Shown piece after piece: positions 6,564-11,722 of a stretch of 11,722 bases of DNA. Both the position numbers and the translations under genes were made by a program. The DNA lies in NCBI RefSeq assembly GCF_023653455.1, contig NZ_JAKEDR010000105.1:1-11722 (forward strand), read 5' to 3'. Source of the stretch: Paraclostridium ghonii. Its GTDB lineage: Bacteria > Bacillota > Clostridia > Peptostreptococcales > Peptostreptococcaceae. Positions within the stretch are counted from its first letter, which is position 1. Each line of letters starts with the position of its first letter. The notes under the pieces are model-generated. The model made no database searches. It saw only the letters and a program-made list of their open reading frames with translations, and was not told the DNA's origin.

Positions 6564-7220
6564 ATGAATCATAAATTTAGTAAATTTTTAAAAATATTAT
6601 TATCTATTATTTTAATTTTAATAATTGGAAGTATTATCTATAAAATTTTGAATATGAATATAAATCCAAGTGATATACAAAAGTATGTTACCTCATTTGG
6701 GAAACTAGCTCCTCTAGTATATATAGTAATGTTTGCATTAGTTCCTTTAACTCTTTTTCCGGATTCAGTTTTAGCAATTGGAGGAGGTCTTGTATTTGGA
6801 CTTGCAAAAGGATATTTATATACTCTAATAGGAGCACTTTTAGGATCGAGTTTATCATTTTATATATCTAGAAAACTTGGAAGAAATTTTGTGAAAAAAA
6901 TTACAAAAGAAAAATTGGATACTATTGAAGAAATGATAAATTCAAAGGGATTTTTTGTAATTCTATTACTTAGATTGATACCTTTATTTCCATTTGACAT
7001 AATTAGCTATGGGGCAGGGCTTACAAATATAAAATATAGAGATTTTTTATTTGCAACTATGGTAGGAACTATTCCAGGTATTCTGGTATTTACTAATATT
7101 GGAGCACAATCAGTTAATATAGGAAGTAATAGTTTTTATATATCAATAATGGCGCTTATATTGTTGTTATTATCATCAATTGTTTTAAAGAATAAACTTA
7201 TAAATACTCAAAAGAAGTAG
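6564..7220 (+). CDS. TVP38/TMEM64 (VTT-domain) membrane protein, second copy
   Basis: 218 aa, polytopic; first membrane segment about 9-29. The VTT blocks are GGGLVFGLAKG through GSSLSFYISRKLGR (73-107) and RLIPLFPFDIISYGAGLT (137-154). A proline/aspartate pair in LFPDSVLAIGGG (64-75) replaces the PLPAFLITFANA of the first VTT protein, so the two probably do not do exactly the same thing. They could pair as a heterodimer. The start has GGAGGTTGAT just upstream, 20 bases after the Fe-S gene stop, and the CDP-alcohol phosphatidyltransferase follows after 8 bases, so the three genes form a tight operon. E. coli likewise has a VTT, Fe-S, VTT order in ydjX-ydjY-ydjZ. Confidence 0.92.
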   Translation: MNHKFSKFLKILLSIILILIIGSIIYKILNMNINPSDIQKYVTSFGKLAPLVYIVMFALVPLTLFPDSVLAIGGGLVFGLAKGYLYTLIGALLGSSLSFYISRKLGRNFVKKITKEKLDTIEEMINSKGFFVILLLRLIPLFPFDIISYGAGLTNIKYRDFLFATMVGTIPGILVFTNIGAQSVNIGSNSFYISIMALILLLLSSIVLKNKLINTQKK

Positions 7221-7228
7221 GAGGAAAT

Positions 7229-7810
7229 ATGTTAGATACACATGGAAGAAAGTATGTAGATCCAATTATAAATAGTGGAGCTAACTTTCTAGTTAAATTA
7301 AATTTAACTGCAAATAATGTAACAGTGATAGCTTTATTACTAGGTATATTAACAAGTGTATTTATATATATAGATATGAATATACTAGCAGTTACAACTC
7401 TTTGGATTTCGGGTTATTTAGATGCCGTAGATGGTGCAATGGCAAGAAAAACAAAAACTACATCTTTATTTGGAACATTAATGGACATAACTTTTGATAG
7501 AGTTGTAGAAACTTCAATGATATTAGTGTTATCTATGAAATATTCAAATGCTAGAATGAATTTTGTTGTACTGTTAATATGCATTATAATTTCTATGACT
7601 ATATTTTTAACTGTTGGAGCTTTAGTAGAAAAGAAAGGAATGAAGTCTTTTTATTATCAAGCTGGAGTTGCTGAAAGAAGTGAAGGATTTTTAATGTTTA
7701 GCTTAATGATATTATTTCCAAGCTATATAATAACTTTTACAAACTTATTTTCGTTTATTATATTTATAACTATAATACAAAGAATAATAGAGGCTAAGAA
7801 TATATTGTAA
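7229..7810 (+). CDS. CDP-alcohol phosphatidyltransferase family membrane protein
   Basis: 193 aa with several membrane segments. The family signature D-x2-D-G-x2-A-R-x8-G-x3-D-x3-D is complete: D65, D68-G69, A72-R73, G82, D86, D90 (DAVDGAMARK then GTLMDITFDR). The preceding LTANNVTVIALLLGILTS (27-44) is the usual first helix. These enzymes swap CMP on a CDP-activated lipid for an alcohol (glycerol-phosphate, serine, inositol or another lipid), using two metal ions held by the aspartates at the inner face of the membrane. The acceptor alcohol cannot be told from sequence. The short length and position behind a VTT gene resemble E. coli YnjF rather than the housekeeping PgsA or PssA. GGAGG precedes the ATG. 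No strong terminator is visible after the stop. Confidence 0.92.
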   Translation: MLDTHGRKYVDPIINSGANFLVKLNLTANNVTVIALLLGILTSVFIYIDMNILAVTTLWISGYLDAVDGAMARKTKTTSLFGTLMDITFDRVVETSMILVLSMKYSNARMNFVVLLICIIISMTIFLTVGALVEKKGMKSFYYQAGVAERSEGFLMFSLMILFPSYIITFTNLFSFIIFITIIQRIIEAKNIL

Positions 7811-7835
7811 AACATCTCAAATATTATGATATACT
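7805..7835 (+). promoter_or_regulatory. Candidate promoter of the DMT transporter gene
   Basis: TTGTAA (7805-7810, overlapping the previous stop codon) and TATACT (7830-7835) are 19 bases apart. TG at 7827-7828 gives the extended -10 TGATATACT, which compensates for the long spacer. The palindrome TGTATACA (7835-7842) abuts the -10 box and may be an operator. Confidence 0.5.
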
Positions 7836-7842
7836 GTATACA
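7835..7842. promoter_or_regulatory. TGTATACA palindrome at the DMT gene promoter
   Basis: This is an 8-bp perfect palindrome directly after the -10 box, in the start-point region. The same core recurs as ATTGTATACAAT at 8839-8850, again at a predicted start point. TGTATACA-type palindromes are typical of GntR-family operators, but no regulator gene is in the window. Confidence 0.35.
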
Positions 7843-7872
7843 CAACATAGCGTAATATTGGAGGTGTAAAAT

Positions 7873-8745
7873 TTGGAAAAATTAAAAAATTTAAGTGATA
7901 GAAATAAAGGTATTATATTTATAATATTATCTGCATTTGGATTTGCAATGATGTCAGCTTTTGTAAAATTATCAGGAGATTTACCTAGCGTTCAAAAGAC
8001 TTTTTTTAGGAATCTAATATCATGTATAATTTCATTTGCATTAATCTTAAAATATAAAGAAAGCCCATTTGGAAGTAAAGACAATAGAAAAGTTTTAATT
8101 TTAAGATCTATATTTGGAACACTAGGTATAATACTTAACTTTTATGCCATTGATAAATTAGTTTTATCAGATGCAAATATGCTAAATAAATTAAGTCCAT
8201 TCTTTGTAATAATATTTTCTGCAATATTTTTAAAAGAAAAAATCAAATCAAATCAATCTATAGCTGTATTAATAGCATTTATAGGAGCTTTATTCATAAT
8301 AAAGCCAACTATTGACTTTGAAATAATACCGTATATGGCAGGTATTTTAGGTGCTGTATTTGCAGCAGCAGCTTATACATGTTTAAGAGTGCTTGGAGGT
8401 AAAGAAAAATTTTATACTGTCGTGTTTTTCTTTTCACTATTTTCAACAGTATCTATACTGCCATTTGCAGTTATGGTATATAAACCTATGAACATTATTC
8501 AATTTGGATATTTAATATTAGGTGGTATATTTGCAAGTATTGGGCAATTTGGTGTAACCCTAGCATATAAATATGCACCAGCAAAAGAAATATCTATATT
8601 TGATTATTCAAATATAATTTTTTCAGCTATTATAAGTATAGTGATATTTAATACAATTCCGGATAAATATAGTTTTATAGGATATATAATAATATTTTCA
8701 GCATCTTATTATATGTTTTCATACAATAAAAAATCTAAGAACTAG
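7873..8745 (+). CDS. EamA/DMT-superfamily transporter (RhaT-like exporter)
   Basis: 290 aa with ten predicted membrane helices in two EamA repeats (about 12-142 and 152-284). Family features are AFGFAMMSAFVKL in helix 1, TFFRNLIS after helix 1, and the end of repeat 1, FLKEKI...AFIGALFIIKP (119-145). Repeat 2 has GILGAVFAAAAYTCLRVL and the closing GYIIIFSAS. Proteins of this kind mostly export amino acids, nucleobases, drugs or other small metabolites; the substrate is not predictable. The start codon is TTG at 7873, chosen because GGAGGTG (7860-7866) lies six bases upstream and the next in-frame ATG is inside helix 1. The stop codon forms part of the terminator hairpin. It probably has its own promoter rather than belonging to the phosphatidyltransferase operon 62 bases upstream. 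Confidence 0.9.
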   Translation: MEKLKNLSDRNKGIIFIILSAFGFAMMSAFVKLSGDLPSVQKTFFRNLISCIISFALILKYKESPFGSKDNRKVLILRSIFGTLGIILNFYAIDKLVLSDANMLNKLSPFFVIIFSAIFLKEKIKSNQSIAVLIAFIGALFIIKPTIDFEIIPYMAGILGAVFAAAAYTCLRVLGGKEKFYTVVFFFSLFSTVSILPFAVMVYKPMNIIQFGYLILGGIFASIGQFGVTLAYKYAPAKEISIFDYSNIIFSAIISIVIFNTIPDKYSFIGYIIIFSASYYMFSYNKKSKN

Positions 8746-8767
8746 AAAGCTAGTTCTCAGCTTTTTT
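8738..8767 (+). terminator. Intrinsic terminator of the DMT transporter gene
   Basis: AGAACTAG (8738-8745, containing the TAG stop) pairs with CTAGTTCT (8750-8757) across a 4-nt loop, followed by CAGC and T6. A competing hairpin AAAGCT (8746-8751) with AGCTTT (8759-8764) abuts the U-run directly. Confidence 0.7.
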
Positions 8768-8807
8768 AAATGTGTACACTATATATATAAAAGTATGGTT
8801 TATTATA

Positions 8808-8836
8808 TTGACAAAATAGGATTTATGATATATAGT
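8808..8836 (+). promoter_or_regulatory. Near-consensus sigma-A promoter in the intergenic region
   Basis: TTGACA (8808-8813), 17 bases, TATAGT (8831-8836). This is the best -35/-10 match in the window. It faces no open reading frame and leads to a terminator about 65 bases after the -10 box. Confidence 0.7.
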
Positions 8837-8838
8837 AT

Positions 8839-8850
8839 ATTGTATACAAT
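8839..8850. promoter_or_regulatory. ATTGTATACAAT palindrome at the start point, likely operator
   Basis: This is a perfect 12-bp palindrome covering the predicted transcription start (~8843) of the strong promoter at 8808-8836. A related palindrome, TGTGTACACT, with perfect 8-bp core GTGTACAC, lies at 8771-8780, and TGTATACA lies at the DMT promoter. The pattern resembles GntR-type operators. Confidence 0.5.
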
Positions 8851-8947
8851 AAAATGAAGATTCCTTAAAATAGATAAAATAAATAAATGCTTAGTTAATG
8901 AGAGTGCTATATCAACGTTAAAAGACGTTAGATAGCACTCTTTTTTC
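8843..8947 (+). ncRNA. Candidate small RNA (~105 nt) between the DMT gene and the SOS operon
   Basis: A near-consensus promoter is followed by about 60 nt without a usable reading frame (only MKIP-stop at 8854, with no ribosome binding site) and then a strong terminator at 8901-8946. The unit is self-contained, so the product should be a short RNA. The 5' part is AU-rich and unstructured and includes a UUCCUU element that could pair with purine-rich ribosome binding sites. I do not recognise a known RNA family. Alternatively it could be an attenuated leader of the genes at 9124. The start is predicted, not measured. Confidence 0.45.
8901..8946 (+). terminator. Strong intrinsic terminator of the candidate small RNA
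   Basis: AGAGTGCTAT (8901-8910) pairs perfectly with ATAGCACTCT (8932-8941). An inner stem AACGT (8914-8918) / ACGTT (8925-8929) closes a 6-nt loop. A run of T (8941-8946) follows directly. Confidence 0.9.
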
Positions 8948-8990
8948 ATTATTGAAAAACTTACAAAAACATAAAAAATAAATTTTTCTA

Positions 8991-9020
8991 TTGAAAACGA
9001 ACAAGAGTTTGATATACAAT
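8991..9020 (+). promoter_or_regulatory. Promoter of the SOS-type operon
   Basis: TTGAAA (8991-8996) and TACAAT (9015-9020) are 18 bases apart; TATACA (9013-9018) at a 16-base spacing is the alternative -10. A LexA box fills the spacer and a second lies just after the start point (~9027). A ribosome binding site, AAGGAG (9108-9113), serves the ORF at 9124. Confidence 0.65.
8998..9011. promoter_or_regulatory. LexA (SOS) box 1, between -35 and -10
   Basis: CGAAC-AAGA-GTTTG matches the Gram-positive LexA pattern CGAAC-N4-GTTYG; clostridial boxes often have GTTT in the second half. It sits in the promoter spacer, where bound repressor would exclude RNA polymerase. Confidence 0.7.
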
Positions 9021-9030
9021 GAGAATATAA

Positions 9031-9044
9031 AGAACAAATGTTCG
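9031..9044. promoter_or_regulatory. LexA (SOS) box 2, downstream of the start point
   Basis: AGAAC-AAAT-GTTCG has a perfect palindromic GAACA-N2-TGTTC core. It starts 33 bases after box 1, about three helical turns, so both would face the same side of the DNA. Confidence 0.7.
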
Positions 9045-9123
9045 AGTGGGATTTAGTAATAAATTATAAAATATATGAATATAAATAGTATAAATTATTA
9101 ATTGATGAAGGAGCGAATAACCA

Positions 9124-9282
9124 ATGATGATATCAAATAGAAGACTAGAAGAGATAACTATAAACAACCTAAAAAGGGGAGAGGTTAGCATAGGAGAATT
9201 AGATGAATTATATAAAAAAATGGGATTCTTATTTGTTATAAATCAAGGGAAATGTACAAGTATAAAAAAAGAAAGAAATTAA
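9124..9282 (+). CDS. Small protein (52 aa), first gene of a LexA-box operon, function unknown
   Basis: 52 aa, MMISNRRLEE to TSIKKERN, not recognised as a known family. The N-terminal half is predicted as two short helices (NRRLEEITINNLKRG and IGELDELYKKMG). The C-terminal half reads like a beta-hairpin (FLFVIN-QGK-CTSIKK) with one cysteine. There is no signal or membrane segment, so it is not a YneA-like division inhibitor by appearance. AAGGAG at 9108-9113 supports ATG 9124; ATG 9127 is also possible. Two LexA boxes in the promoter imply induction by DNA damage. The nuclease-family gene follows after 15 bases, so both should be co-expressed. A regulatory or partner role for that enzyme is a guess. 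Confidence 0.65.
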   Translation: MMISNRRLEEITINNLKRGEVSIGELDELYKKMGFLFVINQGKCTSIKKERN

Positions 9283-9297
9283 AATTTAGGAGGCTAA

Positions 9298-9933
9298 ATG
9301 AAAATTATAACTTACAATATTCATAAAGGTATGGATGAATTTAATAAAAATACATTGGAAGAGTTAATAAGTTTTTTGAAAAAATCAAAAGCAGATATAA
9401 TATGCCTCCAAGAAGTTTTAGAGAGCATACATTACAAAATTATAAATGATTTAAATATAGAGGGACATTTTTTATCAACTGTAAAACTAAAAAATGATAA
9501 CTATGGGATTGCTGTGTATTTTAATGAACATATAAATTATACGCAAGAATTTTACCTACCTAGTAAAAAAGAACAAAGAGGATTTGTTCATATAGAATTT
9601 TTCTTTAATAATAAACTAGCTAATATAATAAACACTCATTTGGGATTAAATGAAGAAGAAAGAAAAAAACAGTTAGATGAAATATCTATTTATGCTGATA
9701 AATTAAGAGGAAAAACAATTATATGTGGAGATTTTAATGAGTTAAACGTAAAAATAAATAATTATTATGATCTAGCAATATTATTTGACTGTGAAAATGT
9801 AGAAACTTTTAAACCGAGTAAATCTAGAATAGATTACATATTTATGTCTAAAAATCTAAATGCCACTAAATATAAAGTGGAATTTATAAATTTATCTGAT
9901 CACTATCCTGTAATTGGAGAATTTATTATATAA
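9298..9933 (+). CDS. Endonuclease/exonuclease/phosphatase (EEP, DNase I-like) family protein
   Basis: 211 aa, a compact single-domain EEP fold without signal peptide, so cytosolic. All catalytic motifs are present in order: TYNIHKG (N7, H9), CLQEV (metal-binding E39), NTHLG (N112, H114), GDFNE (D145, N147), SRIDYIF (D179) and SDHYPV (D201, H202). The family cleaves phosphodiester or phosphoester bonds with Mg2+ and includes abasic-site endonucleases, exonuclease III, DNase I, sphingomyelinases and inositol phosphatases. Sequence alone does not give the substrate; the form resembles YbhP-like bacterial EEP proteins more than true ExoIII. AGGAGG (9288-9293) fixes the start. It is the second gene of an operon with two LexA boxes, which makes a nucleic-acid substrate and a DNA-damage role more likely. 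No strong terminator follows. Confidence 0.9.
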   Translation: MKIITYNIHKGMDEFNKNTLEELISFLKKSKADIICLQEVLESIHYKIINDLNIEGHFLSTVKLKNDNYGIAVYFNEHINYTQEFYLPSKKEQRGFVHIEFFFNNKLANIINTHLGLNEEERKKQLDEISIYADKLRGKTIICGDFNELNVKINNYYDLAILFDCENVETFKPSKSRIDYIFMSKNLNATKYKVEFINLSDHYPVIGEFII

Positions 9934-9974
9934 ATATACAAGCCTCTACAATTGTAACAATAAAGTTACATATA

Positions 9975-10023
9975 CTTAAGATAAGTTGTTTTATTAATTT
10001 CCTTTAAATATAATTATCTTAAG
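9975..10023. promoter_or_regulatory. VanW-gene promoter flanked by a 10-bp inverted repeat
   Basis: A promoter TTGTTT (9986-9991), 17 bases, TATAAT (10009-10014) lies between the perfect repeats CTTAAGATAA (9975-9984) and TTATCTTAAG (10014-10023). One arm sits just upstream of the -35 box and the other covers the start-point region. This could be a paired operator bound by one regulator. If RNA enters from the SOS operon it could instead form a hairpin. A weaker repeat, TGTAAC/GTTACA, lies at 9953-9970. Confidence 0.5.
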
Positions 10024-10041
10024 AAAGTAGGGGGGAATGTA

Positions 10042-11328
10042 ATGCAACAGAATATAGCAGTAGAAGAAAAGAAAGAAAGTGTAAAATCCCATATTATATC
10101 CAAAAAAAATGCGTGTATTATAGTAGCCATTATTTTATTTCTTATTGTAATAGCATTTATAGGTATAAAATCATTTAATAGTAAATATATATACAATGGT
10201 AAAATAGCAACTAATGTATATATAGGTAATGTAAATGTCTCGGATATTACACCTAGTGAGGCTAAAATCGTTGTATCAAGTGAATATAAACCTAAGAATA
10301 TACAGATAGATTACGACGATAAAGCTTTTAGTATAACTCCAAATCAAATTGATTTAAAATATGATGTAGATAAAGCTGTTGAAGATGCATACAACTTTAA
10401 TAAAACTGATTCATATTTTAAAAATGTAAAAAGAGTTATGTCTTTAAAGCAGGATAATAAAGAAACAATAGATATAAAGCCTGTATACAGTGATGCAAAA
10501 TTAGAATCTTCATTAGAAGAAATAAGTAAAAAAGTAAATAAAAAAGTAAGTAATGCTAAATTGAACATATCAGACTCAGGAGGTTTTAGTATAACTCCTG
10601 AAGTAATAGGGAAACAACTAAATACAAAGTCTAGCAAGGAAAATATAAAAAAATGCCTAGATGAAAATAAGTTTAGTGCAATGACTTTAGTTGTAAATAA
10701 CGAAAAACCTAGTATAACTGCAGATACGTTAAAAAGTGTAGACTCATTATTGGCAACTCATAGTACTAGTTATACAAATTCATCAGCTAATAGAGCTCAC
10801 AATATAATAAAGGCATCTAATAGTACGAGTAATATATTACTTATGCCAGGAGAAGAATTTTCGTATAATCAGTCAACAGGACCAAGAAGTAAATCTAATG
10901 GTTATAAAGATGCTCCTGTGATTGTAAATGGAAAAGTAGAAGCTGGATCAGGAGGAGGAGTATGTCAAGTATCTACAACTATATACAATTCTGCACTTTA
11001 CTCAGGTCTTGACATAACTAATGTTAGAAATCATTCATTACCATCTACATATGCACCTAAAGGCAAAGACGCAACAGTTTCTGATGGATCAATAGACTTG
11101 AAATTTAAGAACCCATATAAGCATCCTATATATATAAAAAATGAAGCATACAATGGAGTAATAACAAGTACTATATATGGAAGTTCAAAAGATAAGCAAA
11201 AAATAAGTGTTGTGACTGAAAATGCAGGAAGTAGCAATGTAGTTAAAACTTATAGAGAATTCAAAGATTCTAATGGGAATATAACAAAAAAAGAGTATAT
11301 AACAACAAGTTCATATAAGAAAAAATAA
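10042..11328 (+). CDS. VanW-domain cell-wall protein, probable L,D-transpeptidase-type enzyme
   Basis: 428 aa. A basic cytoplasmic start (1-23) and one membrane helix (about 24-42) anchor a large outer part. Residues about 50-215 match the peptidoglycan-binding region (PG_binding_4 type) that usually precedes VanW, with NVNVSDITPSEA as the typical repeat start. The VanW domain covers about 240-370: SANRAHNI, LLMPGEEFSYNQSTGPR, the signature GGGVCQVSTT with Cys308, RNHSLPSTY with His331, and KFKNPYKHPIYI. A short lysine-rich tail with a G5-like strand pattern ends the protein. VanW domains in Clostridioides difficile have been reported to act as cysteine L,D-transpeptidases making 3-3 crosslinks. 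Cys308 and His331 fit that, but activity here is inferred. GTAGGGGGG precedes the ATG. The gene is monocistronic with its own promoter and terminator. It has no evident link to glycopeptide resistance. Confidence 0.9.
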   Translation: MQQNIAVEEKKESVKSHIISKKNACIIVAIILFLIVIAFIGIKSFNSKYIYNGKIATNVYIGNVNVSDITPSEAKIVVSSEYKPKNIQIDYDDKAFSITPNQIDLKYDVDKAVEDAYNFNKTDSYFKNVKRVMSLKQDNKETIDIKPVYSDAKLESSLEEISKKVNKKVSNAKLNISDSGGFSITPEVIGKQLNTKSSKENIKKCLDENKFSAMTLVVNNEKPSITADTLKSVDSLLATHSTSYTNSSANRAHNIIKASNSTSNILLMPGEEFSYNQSTGPRSKSNGYKDAPVIVNGKVEAGSGGGVCQVSTTIYNSALYSGLDITNVRNHSLPSTYAPKGKDATVSDGSIDLKFKNPYKHPIYIKNEAYNGVITSTIYGSSKDKQKISVVTENAGSSNVVKTYREFKDSNGNITKKEYITTSSYKKK

Positions 11329-11361
11329 AATTAACGATAATATACTAAATAATAAATATAT

Positions 11362-11437
11362 ATATCCGTATATAATTTTTAAGGTTTATAGTGTACTAAC
11401 TTGTATAAACCTAGGAATTGTATACGGATATTTTTTT
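11362..11437 (+). terminator. Long two-tier intrinsic terminator after the VanW gene
   Basis: The outer stem ATATCCGTATATAATT (11362-11377) pairs with AATTGTATACGGATAT (11416-11431) through 16 positions with one G-U pair. The inner stem AGGTTTATA (11382-11390) pairs with TATAAACCT (11404-11412) around a 13-nt loop. Seven T residues end it (11431-11437). It is unusually long for a terminator. Confidence 0.85.
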
Positions 11438-11587
11438 ATTTAATTTGAACTATCTCCAAATGATTATTATAGTATTTAAAAAGCTTAAAGGTAATAATTA
11501 TGTATGATCATAAATAAAAAACACTAGAACGATATAAAATAACAAAAACATATAATGTGGGTTAATAAATACTGGTTTCTAATAAAC
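11438..11587. other. AT-rich intergenic sequence, nothing identifiable
   Basis: About 150 bases of ordinary AT-rich spacer. I see no reading frame longer than a few codons with a ribosome binding site, no terminator and no convincing promoter. Confidence 0.5.
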
Positions 11588-11722
11588 TCCCCCGACCCCA
11601 GGAAACAAGAGCCAACCCCGTAGCCCGCCTCCTCCTGGAAAAAAAACAAATATCCTAACCCCCTCGACACTCCTCACTCTCTTATATCCTCATCTTATTG
11701 CCCCCAACACTACCAGCGATTG
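11588..11722. other. C-rich, low-G end segment, probable low-quality contig end
   Basis: Composition changes abruptly at about 11588. By hand count GC is roughly 50% here against well under 35% elsewhere, and C outnumbers G about four to one on this strand, with many short C runs. No gene, repeat or RNA is recognisable. It looks like erroneous sequence at the end of a draft contig rather than acquired DNA. Confidence 0.6.

Noticed and set aside
8988..9191. Minus-strand 67-aa open frame across the SOS promoter
   Set aside because: It runs across the LexA boxes and the start of the 52-aa gene, has no ribosome binding site, and its hydrophobic content comes from AT-rich reverse complement.
9953..9970. 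TGTAAC/GTTACA hairpin as terminator of the SOS operon
   Set aside because: It has only 6 bp and no U-run after it, so it is not convincing as a terminator.
11588..11722. Horizontally acquired or plasmid DNA at the right end
   Set aside because: No coding frame, repeat or mobile-element end is visible, and the strong C over G skew with short C runs fits sequencing error better than foreign DNA.
1..11722. CRISPR arrays, tRNA/rRNA genes, insertion sequences
   Set aside because: I saw no regularly spaced direct repeats, no tRNA-like cloverleaf with TTCRA loop in the spacers, and no transposase coding sequence or terminal repeats.

Overview
The window is extremely AT-rich. Its genes use A/T-ending codons, AGA for arginine and ATA for isoleucine, carry strong GGAGG-type ribosome binding sites, and are separated by short spacers with clear intrinsic terminators. 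Together with the gene content (VanW-domain cell-wall protein, AzgA-type purine permease, lipoprotein rhodanese, LexA boxes of the Gram-positive type) this points to a low-GC Firmicute. A clostridium of the Peptostreptococcaceae type is my best guess, but it is not proven. The last ~135 bases are C-rich and unlike everything else; they look like a bad contig end rather than biology.

Layout. (1) 1-1353: the tail of a membrane protein and a 410-aa membrane-anchored protein with propeller-like repeats, closed by a bidirectional terminator. (2) 1362-1706 (-): a RidA/YjgF-family protein whose promoter carries a perfect 10+10 bp inverted repeat. (3) 1930-3509: a purine permease of the NCS2/AzgA type and a 54-aa basic helical protein, with a terminator. 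(4) 3676-7810: lipoprotein rhodanese, VTT/TVP38 membrane protein, [4Fe-4S]/CCG-domain iron-sulfur protein, second VTT protein, CDP-alcohol phosphatidyltransferase. (5) 7873-8745: an EamA/DMT transporter with a TTG start. (6) 8746-9123: no long gene, but a consensus promoter with a palindrome at its start point, a probable ~105-nt small RNA with its own terminator, and a promoter carrying two LexA (SOS) boxes. (7) 9124-9933: an SOS-type operon of a 52-aa protein and an EEP-family nuclease/phosphatase. (8) 10042-11437: a VanW-domain cell-wall enzyme with its own promoter and a long two-tier terminator.

Two parts stand out. The first is the five-gene set in (4). It repeats the gene content of the little-understood Escherichia coli ydjXYZ-ynjABCDEF region (VTT, Fe-S, VTT, rhodanese, CDP-alcohol phosphatidyltransferase). 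A set kept together in such distant bacteria suggests one pathway that joins extracytoplasmic sulfur (or selenium) chemistry, electron transfer and membrane-lipid handling. The second is the damage-inducible pair in (7), where two LexA boxes bracket the promoter of a small unrecognised protein and a complete EEP-family hydrolase.
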